This document shows, piece by piece, positions 14,964 to 22,169 of a stretch of DNA of 24,860 bases. A program made the position numbers and the translations under genes. Every line of letters starts with the position of its first letter. The first letter of the stretch is position 1. The stretch covers positions 1 through 24,860 of the forward strand of contig CAZIUA010000035.1 in assembly GCA_964542315.1 (NCBI GenBank). The letters run 5' to 3'. Origin of the DNA: UBA11524 sp964542315 (GTDB lineage Bacteria > Bacillota > Clostridia > Christensenellales > Aristaeellaceae). A model generated the notes under the pieces. That model did not search any database and had not been told where the DNA came from. It worked only from the letters and a program-made list of their open reading frames with translations.

Positions 14964-15434
14964 ATGGACATCACCTTCCGCACCGATGCGGGGACGTTCA
15001 ACTACCGCTCCGCCGCCATCATCGTCCATGACGGGAAGCTCCTCGTCCTGCAGGATGAGGGCATCCCCCATGATTATCTCCCCGGCGGACGCATCCACCT
15101 GCGCGAACCGGCCGAAGACGCCCTCTCCCGTGAGCTCCGCGAGGAACTGGACATCGCCCTGCCACCTCACCGACTTGTGTTCATGGCGGAATCCTTCTTC
15201 ACGCTGAACGAACAGCCCTACCATGAGGTCTGCCTGTACTATCTGATGAACGCGCCGGAGGAACTGCTCGCACGCGGCGAAACCTTCACCCGCGTGGAGG
15301 GCCGCGAGATCCACCATTTCCGCTGGGTGGACTTTGCTGCCCTGCGCGAAATGTCCTTCTACCCGATCTTCCTCAAGGAGCGCCTCCTCTCCCTGCCCGA
15401 TGCGCCGGAATTCATCTCCCTCTATACCGACTGA
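14964..15434 (+). CDS. Nudix hydrolase
   Basis: This 156-aa protein is a single Nudix domain, which hydrolyses a nucleoside diphosphate linked to another group. The Nudix box is at residues 42-64: GRIHLRE, then seven residues, RELREELDI. The glycine near the end of the box is replaced by Asp63, a tolerated variation. The N-terminal part (FRTDAGTFNYRSAAIIVHDGKLLVL) is a typical first sheet. A longer open frame runs back to 14796, but GGGAGGAACGCCG directly before the ATG at 14964 and the fit to the Nudix fold fix the start. Its place after a sirtuin and a nitroreductase suggests ADP-ribose or NAD-derived substrates; this is inference from neighbours. Confidence 0.88.
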   Translation: MDITFRTDAGTFNYRSAAIIVHDGKLLVLQDEGIPHDYLPGGRIHLREPAEDALSRELREELDIALPPHRLVFMAESFFTLNEQPYHEVCLYYLMNAPEELLARGETFTRVEGREIHHFRWVDFAALREMSFYPIFLKERLLSLPDAPEFISLYTD

Positions 15435-15460
15435 CAGCCCGACTGAAAGGAATGATCACG

Positions 15461-16741
15461 ATGCCCTCCATGGATACCAAGTGCGTCCAGGCCGGTTATA
15501 CCCCCGGCAATGGCGAACCCCGTCAAATTCCGATCATCCAGTCCACCACCTTCAAATATGACACCTCCGAGGACATGGGCAAGCTCTTTGACCTGGAGGC
15601 CAGCGGCTATTTCTACACCCGCCTGCAAAACCCCACCAACGATCACGTTGCGGCCAAGATCGCCGCGCTGGAGGGCGGTTCCGCCGCCATGCTCACCTCC
15701 TCCGGACAGGCTGCGAATTTCTTCGCCCTGTTCAACATCTGCAACGCAGGCGACCATATCGTGGCGTCCTCGTCCATCTATGGCGGCACGTTCAACCTCA
15801 TCAGCGTCACCCTGGCGAAGATGGGCATTGCGTCCACCTTCGTTTCGCCCGATGCCACCGTGGAGGAGCTGGACGCAGCCTTCCGCCCCAACACCCGCGC
15901 CCTCTTTGGCGAGACCATCGCCAATCCCGCGCTGACCGTGCTGGACATCGAGAAATTCGCCGACGCGGCACATCGCCACGGCGTGCCGCTCATCATCGAC
16001 AACACCTTCCCCGCCCCGGTGAACTGCCGTCCCATCGAATGGGGCGCGGATATCGTCACCCACTCCACCACCAAGTATATGGATGGTCACGGTGCGGCGG
16101 TGGGCGGCGCCATCGTCGATGCAGGCAAATTCGACTGGATGGCCCATGCGGACAAGTTCCCCGGCCTTTGCACGCCCGATGAGAGCTATCACGGCATCAC
16201 CTATGCGGAGAAATTCGGCAAGGAAGGCGCCTTCATCACCAAATGCACCAGCCAGCTCATGCGCGACCTGGGCTGCATCCAGAGCCCGCAGCATGCCTTT
16301 TATCTGAATCTGGGGCTGGAGAGCCTCCATGTCCGCATGCCTCGCCACTGCGAAAATGGTCTGGCCGTAGCAGAATTCCTCGCCGGGCATCCGGCGGTGA
16401 AGGCCGTCAACTATCCCCACCTCAAGGGCGACAAGTATTATGACCGCGCCATGAAGTACATGCCTCAGGGCGGCTGCGGCGTGGTGTCCTTCGAGCTCAA
16501 GGGCGGACGCACCGCTGCGGAGGCCTTCCTGAAGCACCTGCGGCTGGCCGCCATCGAGACCCATGTGGCGGATGCACGCACCTGCTGCCTGAACCCCGCA
16601 ACGTCCACCCATCGCCAGATGACCGAGGAGCAGCTGGCTGCGGCAGGCGTACCGGCAGGGCTGGTGCGCATCTCCTGCGGCCTTGAGGGCAAGGATGACC
16701 TGCTCGCCGACATCGCTCAGGCGCTGGAATTCGCCCGCTGA
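15461..16741 (+). CDS. O-acetylhomoserine sulfhydrylase-like PLP enzyme (MetY type)
   Basis: This Cys/Met-metabolism PLP enzyme (426 aa) most likely makes homocysteine from O-acetylhomoserine and sulfide. Motifs are SGYFYTRLQNPT (residues 48-59), SSGQAANFFA (80-89) for PLP phosphate contacts, IIDNTFPAP (178-186) with the PLP-ring Asp, and THSTTKYMDGHG with the Schiff-base Lys205. The long insertion after the lysine (FDWMAHADKFPGLCTPDESYHG) is typical of MetY-type rather than MetB- or MetC-type members. ATGs at 15452 and 15461 are both in frame; the AAAGGA motif ends immediately before the first and leaves 9 nt before the second, so the second is preferred, though uncertain. It sits between two Nudix genes in the same run. 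Confidence 0.9.
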   Translation: MPSMDTKCVQAGYTPGNGEPRQIPIIQSTTFKYDTSEDMGKLFDLEASGYFYTRLQNPTNDHVAAKIAALEGGSAAMLTSSGQAANFFALFNICNAGDHIVASSSIYGGTFNLISVTLAKMGIASTFVSPDATVEELDAAFRPNTRALFGETIANPALTVLDIEKFADAAHRHGVPLIIDNTFPAPVNCRPIEWGADIVTHSTTKYMDGHGAAVGGAIVDAGKFDWMAHADKFPGLCTPDESYHGITYAEKFGKEGAFITKCTSQLMRDLGCIQSPQHAFYLNLGLESLHVRMPRHCENGLAVAEFLAGHPAVKAVNYPHLKGDKYYDRAMKYMPQGGCGVVSFELKGGRTAAEAFLKHLRLAAIETHVADARTCCLNPATSTHRQMTEEQLAAAGVPAGLVRISCGLEGKDDLLADIAQALEFAR

Positions 16742-16777
16742 TCCCACCGCTGACCGACCTTCACAAGGAGAATGACC

Positions 16778-17272
16778 ATGCGCTATGCCTTCTGCCCGAC
16801 CTGCGGACATGCCCTTTCCGCCCGTCCCCTGGGGGATGACGGCCTTGTGCCCTGGTGCGACACCTGCAGCCGCCCCTGGTTCGATGCATTCTCCACCTGC
16901 GTCATCACCGCCGTGTGCAATGCCGCCGGGGAGGTGCTGCTCCAGCGGGAACGCCGCCGCCCGGAGCGCGATGTGCTGGTGGCAGGCTACATGCAGCCGG
17001 GGGAATCCGCCGAAAACGCCGCCCTGCGCGAGATCCGCGAGGAGACCGGCCTGACCGCCGCCAGCCTGCACTATATGGGTTCCTGGCCGCACGAAAGCGG
17101 CGACATGCTCATGCTCGGCTTTGCCGCACAGGCCGAGGGGATGCCGCGCGAGGACTCCTGCGAGATCCTGTCCGCCCGATGGGTGCCGCTTTCCCAGGCC
17201 ATCGCCACCCTGCGCGAGGGCAGCATCGGCCAGAAGCTCCTCATCGCCCTGCACGGCCAGATACCCGGCTGA
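16778..17272 (+). CDS. NudC-like zinc-ribbon Nudix hydrolase
   Basis: This 164-aa protein combines an N-terminal zinc ribbon with a Nudix domain, as in NudC NAD(H) diphosphatases, which also remove NAD caps from RNA. Zinc ligands are Cys6, Cys9, Cys27 and Cys30. The canonical Nudix box is at residues 70-92: GYMQPGE, seven residues, REIREETGL. After the box, GSWPHESGDMLMLGF resembles the SQPW region of NudC, but the exact SQPWPF signature is not kept, so NAD specificity is uncertain. It is much shorter than E. coli NudC (about 257 aa) and lacks its N-terminal domain. ATGs at 16772 and 16778 exist; AAGGAG is 7 nt before the second. It is the last gene before a terminator. Confidence 0.87.
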   Translation: MRYAFCPTCGHALSARPLGDDGLVPWCDTCSRPWFDAFSTCVITAVCNAAGEVLLQRERRRPERDVLVAGYMQPGESAENAALREIREETGLTAASLHYMGSWPHESGDMLMLGFAAQAEGMPREDSCEILSARWVPLSQAIATLREGSIGQKLLIALHGQIPG

Positions 17273-17287
17273 TACGCCAAAAATACC

Positions 17288-17323
17288 ACAGCCCGAAGCC
17301 TGATTGAATCGGCTTCGGGCTGT
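17288..17323. terminator. Strong bidirectional terminator
   Basis: A perfect 13-bp stem, 17288-17300 with 17311-17323 (ACAGCCCGAAGCC and its complement), has a 10-nt loop. TTTGCGT follows on the plus side; on the minus side the tail is TGGTATTTTT. It separates the Nudix gene from the convergent tgt. Confidence 0.75.
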
Positions 17324-17346
17324 TTGCGTCCGACCGGCATGGGCGG

Positions 17347-18474
17347 TCAGAAATTGCGGGACATATCGTACTTGCTGTAGAATTCGGTGCGGAAATCGAG
17401 GAAGCGATCCTCGCGGATGGCCTCGCGGATCTGCTCCATCAGGTGCAGGAGGAAGCGCAGGTTATGGATGGACACCAGGCGACCGCCGGTGATCTCGCCC
17501 GAGCGCAGCAGGTGACGGATGTACGCGCGGGAGAAATTGCGGCAGGTGTAGCAGTCGCATTCGTCATCCAGGGGGCCGAAATCATGGGCATACTTGGCAT
17601 TCTTGATGACCACACGGCCCTTGCTTGTCATGGCGGTGCCGTTGCGGGCGACACGGGTGGCCAGCACGCAGTCGAACATATCCACGCCGCGCAGCACGCC
17701 CTCGACAAGGCAGTCCGCACTGCCGACGCCCATGAGGTAGCGGGGCTTGTTCACCGGCATATAGGGCTGGATCTTCTCCAGCATCTCATACATGATGGGT
17801 TTGGGCTCGCCGACGGACAATCCGCCGATGCCGTAGCCGATAAAGTCCATATCGGCCAGGGTCTTGGCGCTCCGGATGCGCAGATCCTCATAGAAGGCGC
17901 CCTGCACGATGCCGAACAGCGCCTGATCCTCGCGAGTGTGGTGCTTCTTGCAGCGCTCAGCCCAGCGGTGCGTGCGCTCCATGTTCAGCTTGGCGGTCTC
18001 GTAATCGCAGGGGTAGGGGCTGCACACGTCAAAGGCCATGGCGATGTCCGAACCCAGCGCCTGCTGGATGTCCATGGACTCCTCCGGGCCGATGAAGTGG
18101 CGGCTGCCGTCCAGGTGGCTCTGGAAGGTGACGCCCTCCTCCTTGATGGTGCGGATGCCGGACAGGGAGAAGACCTGGAATCCGCCGGAGTCCGTCAGGA
18201 TGGGCTTGTCCCAGCTCATGAACTTGTGCAAGCCGCCTGCCTCGCGGATCAGATCCTCACCGGGACGCAGATGCAGATGGTAGGTGTTGGACAGCATGAT
18301 CTGCGTGCCGATCTCCTCCATCTCGCGGGGCGTCATGGCCTTGACGCAGGCCGCGGTGCCAACGGGCATGTAGATCGGCGTCTGGATGTCGCCGTGGGGG
18401 GTATGCAGCACGCCAAGGCGCGCGCCGGACTGCTTGCACACATGCAGCAATTCATAGGAAAAAGGCTTGCTCAT
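17347..18474 (-). CDS. tgt: tRNA-guanine transglycosylase
   Basis: Tgt exchanges guanine-34 in GUN-anticodon tRNAs for the queuosine precursor preQ1. The 375-aa length is standard. DSGGFQVFSL (residues 95-104) holds Asp95 of the active site; GIGGLSVGEP and VDMFDCVLATRVARNGTA supply the catalytic aspartate (in MFDCVL) and tRNA contacts. The C-terminal zinc site is CDCYTC plus a downstream histidine (SIHN). The start ATG overlaps the stop of the pseudouridine synthase by 4 bp (ATGA), so translation is coupled. It is the last gene of the minus-strand RNA-modification operon. No queuosine biosynthesis gene or preQ1 riboswitch is visible here, so the base source is unknown. Confidence 0.97.
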   Translation of the reverse strand: MSKPFSYELLHVCKQSGARLGVLHTPHGDIQTPIYMPVGTAACVKAMTPREMEEIGTQIMLSNTYHLHLRPGEDLIREAGGLHKFMSWDKPILTDSGGFQVFSLSGIRTIKEEGVTFQSHLDGSRHFIGPEESMDIQQALGSDIAMAFDVCSPYPCDYETAKLNMERTHRWAERCKKHHTREDQALFGIVQGAFYEDLRIRSAKTLADMDFIGYGIGGLSVGEPKPIMYEMLEKIQPYMPVNKPRYLMGVGSADCLVEGVLRGVDMFDCVLATRVARNGTAMTSKGRVVIKNAKYAHDFGPLDDECDCYTCRNFSRAYIRHLLRSGEITGGRLVSIHNLRFLLHLMEQIREAIREDRFLDFRTEFYSKYDMSRNF

Positions 18475-19256
18475 TCGTTACCTCCGTCGGGTTGGGAAAC
18501 CGGGGCTTCCGTTTCAGGGATGCTCTGCACATCCGGCGCATCGCCAGTGAGGATGACCGGCGCAGAGTTGGCAAAGCGGATGGCCATGTCGGTCAGTTCA
18601 TCCGCATACTGATTCCAGACCGAGCCGCAGGGCAGGTTCTGGAAGGTCATGATGTTCTTGGTGGTGGGGTGCTCGAAGGTCAGGCGATAGCCCCACAGGG
18701 CGATCTGCTGTCCGGGGATGCCGTGGCCGTAGCGGTGGTCGCCCCACAGCGGCGCGCCCATCTCCTTCATCTGCACGCGAATTTGATGCTTGCGTCCCGT
18801 TTCCAGCCGGATGGAGCACAGCGCCGTCCCATTGCGGCGCGCGATACAATGCCCGTGCAGGATGGCCTCCTGTGCGCCCTTTTCATCCGCATCGCAGACC
18901 ATCACGCGGTTCATGCGCTCATTCTGGATGAGGTAGTTGATCATGGTGAATTTGTCCTTCACCTGACCCTCGGTGACGCAGAGGTACTCGCGGCCCATCT
19001 CATGCTCGCGCATCTGGGCGGAAAGCCGGGCAGCCGCCTTCGATGTGCGGGCGAAGACCATCAGGCCGCCCACCGGACGATCCAGACGGTGCACCAGGCC
19101 CAGATACACATTGCCGGGCTTGTTGTACTTGACGCGGATGTACTCCTTCACCATGGAGAGGATGTCCGCATCCTTGGTCTTGTCCGCCTGAGAGAGCATG
19201 TTCGGCGGCTTGACCGCGACGATCACATGATTATCCTCGTAGATGATATTAACCAT
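18471..19256 (-). CDS. RluD/RluA-family pseudouridine synthase
   Basis: It converts uridine to pseudouridine in rRNA or tRNA. The 261-aa protein starts directly with the catalytic fold and has no N-terminal S4 domain. VHRLDRPVGG contains the catalytic Asp59, and LETGRKHQIRVQM and GDHRYG are the usual later motifs. The last roughly 40 residues (TGDAPDVQSIPETEAPVSQPDGGNE) are acidic and low in complexity, an extension not needed for the fold. The start overlaps the upstream methyltransferase stop by 8 bp and its end overlaps tgt by 4 bp, so three genes form a tightly coupled operon. The exact target uridine is not predictable. Confidence 0.93.
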   Translation of the reverse strand: MVNIIYEDNHVIVAVKPPNMLSQADKTKDADILSMVKEYIRVKYNKPGNVYLGLVHRLDRPVGGLMVFARTSKAAARLSAQMREHEMGREYLCVTEGQVKDKFTMINYLIQNERMNRVMVCDADEKGAQEAILHGHCIARRNGTALCSIRLETGRKHQIRVQMKEMGAPLWGDHRYGHGIPGQQIALWGYRLTFEHPTTKNIMTFQNLPCGSVWNQYADELTDMAIRFANSAPVILTGDAPDVQSIPETEAPVSQPDGGNE

Positions 19257-20112
19257 GGTACCACCTTCCGCTGGCGCCGGCCGGGAGCACGCCGCCGCTG
19301 GTGACAGGCAGGCACAGCTCCTGGGAGTCGATCTTTCCGCCGTGGCGGCTGACGACGCACTTTTCCAGCATATTGCTCAGTACGCTGGCCTGGAAGCCCG
19401 TGGTGTAGGAGTTGATGAGGTAGAACAGCGGCTGATCGCTGAGCACCTGCGCGCAGGTCTCCACCAGGCCGAAAAGCTCGTTCTCCAGCTTCCACACCTC
19501 GCCCGACGGGCCGCGCCCATAGCTGGGCGGATCCATCAGGATGCCGTCGTACTTATTCCCCCGGCGGATCTCACGCTGCACGAACCGCAGCGCATCCTCC
19601 ACGATGAAGCGGAAGCGATTCTCCGGCAGCCCGGACAGCTCGCGGTTCTCCTTCGCCCACTGGACGATGCCCTTCGACGCATCCACATGGGTGACATGGG
19701 CGCCCGCCGCCGCACAGGCGATGGTGGCCGCGCCGGTATAGCCAAAGAGGTTGAGCACCTTCACATCCGTGCGCCCGGACTGGCGGATCAGATTCTGCAT
19801 CCAGACCCAGTTCGCGGCCTGTTCCGGGAAGAGGCCGGTATGCTTGAAGCTGGTCGGGCGGACATAGAAGGTCAGCTCCTGATGGCGGATCGTCCAGCGT
19901 TCAGGCAGGCGCGTCAAAAACTCCCATTCGCCGCCGCCCTTTTCGCTGCGATGGTAATGTGCCTGTGCCTTCTTCCACAGCGCCGGATCGGCCTTGGGCC
20001 AGATCGTCTGCGGATCGGGGCGGCGCAGGATAACGTCTCCCCAGCGCTCCAGCTTTTCGCCGTCGCCGGTATCAAGAACTTCGTAATCTTCCCATGTGTT
20101 TGCTAAAAACAT
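19249..20112 (-). CDS. Class I SAM-dependent methyltransferase (RlmI/RlmK-like)
   Basis: This 287-aa protein has the SAM-dependent methyltransferase fold of the group including RlmI and the RlmK half of RlmKL, which modify 23S rRNA. VLNLFGYTGAAT (residues 119-130) is the SAM-binding loop, HVDASKGIVQWAKEN (142-156) the ribose-binding acid, and DPPSYG (194-199) the catalytic DPPxxG motif. It has no N-terminal PUA domain, so it is shorter than RlmI. A longer frame reaches 20178 through repeat sequence; the ATG at 20112 with GGAGG 7 nt upstream is the real start. It heads the operon with the pseudouridine synthase and tgt. No clear promoter is seen upstream, where the repeat region begins at once. 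The substrate is inferred from family and neighbours. Confidence 0.86.
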   Translation of the reverse strand: MFLANTWEDYEVLDTGDGEKLERWGDVILRRPDPQTIWPKADPALWKKAQAHYHRSEKGGGEWEFLTRLPERWTIRHQELTFYVRPTSFKHTGLFPEQAANWVWMQNLIRQSGRTDVKVLNLFGYTGAATIACAAAGAHVTHVDASKGIVQWAKENRELSGLPENRFRFIVEDALRFVQREIRRGNKYDGILMDPPSYGRGPSGEVWKLENELFGLVETCAQVLSDQPLFYLINSYTTGFQASVLSNMLEKCVVSRHGGKIDSQELCLPVTSGGVLPAGASGRWYHG

Positions 20113-20119
20113 ACCTTTG

Positions 20120-20600
20120 CCTCCAGCAGGGGCTACGCGCCCCTGCACCTGCGCAAGGGTCTTCGACCCTTGACCCATTTTGCGTTGTTACTTGGTGGAT
20201 GACTTTTGTGTACGCGCGCATGGTACATCGAGGGAACGGCTGGGGCTACACGCCCCTGCACCCGCGCAAGGGGCTTCGACCCTTGACCCATTTTGCGTTG
20301 TTACTTGGTGGATGACTTTTGTGTACGCNNNNNNNNNNNNNNNNNNNNNNNNNNNNNNNNNNNNNNNNNNNNNNNNNNNNNNNNNNNNNNNNNNNNNNNN
20401 NNNNNNNNNNNNNNNNNNNNNNNNNNNNGCATGGTACATCGAGGGAACGGCTGGGGCTACACGCCCCTGCACCCGCGCAAGGGTCTTCGCCCCTTGACCC
20501 ATTTTGCGATGTTACTTGGTGGATGACTTTTGTGTACGCGCACATGGTACATCGTAGGGACGCTGGGGCTGCGCGCCCCTGCACCCGTTCTGCGTTGTCT
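20120..20600. repeat. 113-bp tandem repeat array interrupted by a scaffold gap
   Basis: A unit of about 113 bp recurs: TTACTTGGTGGATGAC starts at 20188 and 20301, then, after the N run, at 20512. Each unit contains the hairpin GGGGC-TACAC-GCCCC and a second hairpin AAGGGTC-TTC-GACCCTT, with small changes between copies (AAGGGGC, GCCCCTT). The first unit is 5'-truncated and joins the methyltransferase start; the last is diverged and truncated near 20600. With 20601-20762 this fills the gene-free stretch. Short open frames in the unit (for example MVHRGNGWGYTPLHPRKG) lack ribosome binding sites and are not called. Confidence 0.85.
20329..20428. other. Assembly gap of 100 N
   Basis: Exactly 100 N, a standard placeholder for unknown length. 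Its left edge ends in TACGC and its right edge starts GCATGG, which are adjacent in an intact repeat unit, so the gap hides an unknown number of repeat copies. Confidence 0.97.
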
Positions 20601-20627
20601 TTGGGGGACACGAGGACGGCGGCGACG

Positions 20628-20690
20628 GGAAGCCTCCCCTGTGTAAAGGGAGGTGGCGCCGAGCCTGCGAGGGGTTGGAGGGATTGCCTG
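20628..20690. repeat. Second intergenic hairpin repeat of gut-Clostridia type
   Basis: The stretch carries CCTCCC-CTGTGTAAA-GGGAGG and ends GGAGGGATTG. The pattern 'TCCCCTGTGTAAAGGGAGGTGGC' in shorter pieces resembles widely spread intergenic elements of gut Firmicutes, recalled from memory. No gene or promoter is evident from 20691 to 20762. Confidence 0.45.
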
Positions 20691-20762
20691 CCCCATGTTG
20701 CAGCACATGGAGGTTCCCTCTGTCGCAACAGCCCGGACGAGGTGTCGCCCTCCGCCTTTCGC

Positions 20763-22100
20763 TCAGTCCTCCGCCTCGTTCAGCCGGCTGATGACATCCG
20801 AGTGCATCTCGATCATCTTTGCGACCACGTCCTGCACATAGAGCCGGTCCAGGCCAGCCAGGGCAGGATCGACCTCGATGCATTCGCGCAGAGCCGAGCT
20901 GTCGCCTGCCGCAGCGCGTGCCGCCAGGTGATTCGTTTCGTCGATCTCGCCGCAGATCTCCATCAGCGCCATGGGCAGCATCGTCCCATGGGGGATGACC
21001 TGTCCGCCGCGCTGAGTCAGTTCCGCCTCTATCATAGCAGATTTTCTGAGCTGTGGCAACTCCCCATGATTCAGCCGCGTGACGGCAGGAATATCGCAGT
21101 CATCGCCGCGGAGCATGGCCAGAGCCAGCTGCATCGGGCGGATGGGCGGAGCCTTCGACAGCAGCAGAAGCTGCGCCATTTGCCCTTCCTTCTCCTGTGC
21201 GCCCTTTTCGCCCACGGTGTTCATCCACAGGATGCGCTCCTTGCGGCGCTCCACGCTCTCGCCGAATTCCGGTTCGGCATCGGGGATGTAATCATCCTGC
21301 GCAGGGAGCCATTCCGCGTGGTCGGTCACATCGCCCACGGCGATGGCGCCATACCAGTCATACCAGCGACGGGTCAGGCGGCCCAGTTCCTCCTCCTCGA
21401 CCAGGTCGGTGAGCAGGGGGAGGAGGTCATCGCCGGTCTTGGCGTCCGTCATATCCAGCAGGAAGCTGAAGCCCGGCAGTCCTGCGATGGTAGCATGGAC
21501 GTCCTCCTGCTTGCAGGAGAGCTTCTTCACCAGGCTGTCCAGGCCGTTTGCACCGCGCAGGGGTGTGCGTCCCAGGCCGTAGCAGTGGAAGCCTGCCTGC
21601 TCAAACATGAGCGTCGTGCGGGCAACGGGCTGGCCGAGGTTCACCACCACCGCATTCAGGCAGTGCTCCTGCATGGCTTCGCACAGGTCGAGCACCATTT
21701 CCCCCTGACGCAGGGTGTGGAGCAATCCGCCGATGCCGCCATTGACGCGCGCCTGCTCCGTCAGGCCGGGATCGTCCTTCTCCACGCCGGAGAGGGCTTC
21801 CCGATCCATCTTGAAGCGGCTGGCTGCCATGCAGTCCCCCGCATAGATGACGCAGTCCGCATCACTGAGGACGTCACTGCGCCGGGACGTGACGAGCAGT
21901 GAGGCCTCCAGACCCGGATGGCGGTTCCGGGCGTCCTGGATGACAGCCTCGCCATAGCGCTGGAGCACCTCCTGCATGGCGGCGTTCTTTTCTTCCAGCG
22001 CGACAGCGGCGGACTGCTTGCCCACAAAGAGCAGATCCGTCAGCAGCGTGGGCAGCAGCATGGGGATGTCTTGACCGATCAGTGCGATTTTCATCATCAT
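20763..22100 (-). CDS. GH4-like protein lacking NAD and metal motifs
   Basis: The 445-aa protein follows the layout of glycoside hydrolase family 4, whose members cleave glycosides by an NAD- and manganese-dependent redox mechanism. The match is clearest at GGIGGLLHTLRQGEMVLDLC (residues 121-140) and in the order of the following motifs. The key residues are changed. The GxGS NAD loop is IGQDIPM (8-14). The NxxNP region is NLGQPV (154-159). GLCH, with the metal-binding Cys, is GLGRTP (175-180). GLNH, with the metal-binding His, is AGLPG (206-210). It is therefore probably not a working GH4 hydrolase and may bind a ligand or scaffold. Three adjacent ATGs (22100, 22097, 22094) follow AGAGGT; the exact start is uncertain. 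It follows ileS on the same strand. The GH4 relation is inferred from pattern only. Confidence 0.68.
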   Translation of the reverse strand: MMMKIALIGQDIPMLLPTLLTDLLFVGKQSAAVALEEKNAAMQEVLQRYGEAVIQDARNRHPGLEASLLVTSRRSDVLSDADCVIYAGDCMAASRFKMDREALSGVEKDDPGLTEQARVNGGIGGLLHTLRQGEMVLDLCEAMQEHCLNAVVVNLGQPVARTTLMFEQAGFHCYGLGRTPLRGANGLDSLVKKLSCKQEDVHATIAGLPGFSFLLDMTDAKTGDDLLPLLTDLVEEEELGRLTRRWYDWYGAIAVGDVTDHAEWLPAQDDYIPDAEPEFGESVERRKERILWMNTVGEKGAQEKEGQMAQLLLLSKAPPIRPMQLALAMLRGDDCDIPAVTRLNHGELPQLRKSAMIEAELTQRGGQVIPHGTMLPMALMEICGEIDETNHLAARAAAGDSSALRECIEVDPALAGLDRLYVQDVVAKMIEMHSDVISRLNEAED

Positions 22101-22123
22101 GATACCTCTTGGATCAACGCAAA

Positions 22124-22155
22124 CCGGGAGGAGACCCCGTTGGAGCCTCCCCCGG
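22124..22155 (-). terminator. Hairpin between ileS and the GH4-like gene
   Basis: CCTCCC and GGGAGG arms (22146-22155 and 22124-22131) form a stem of at least six pairs. On the minus strand it is followed by GGTTTGCGTT, a weak U tract. It may end most ileS transcripts. Confidence 0.45.
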
Positions 22156-22169
22156 AAAAGAAATTGGGA

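Noticed and set aside
15422..17254. 610-codon minus-strand open frame opposite the MetY-type and NudC-like genes
   Set aside because: Both plus-strand genes have clear catalytic motifs; this frame has none.
20120..20600. CRISPR array or small-protein genes in the 113-bp repeat
   Set aside because: The whole unit is conserved with no variable spacers, and the short open frames lack ribosome binding sites and are broken by stops.
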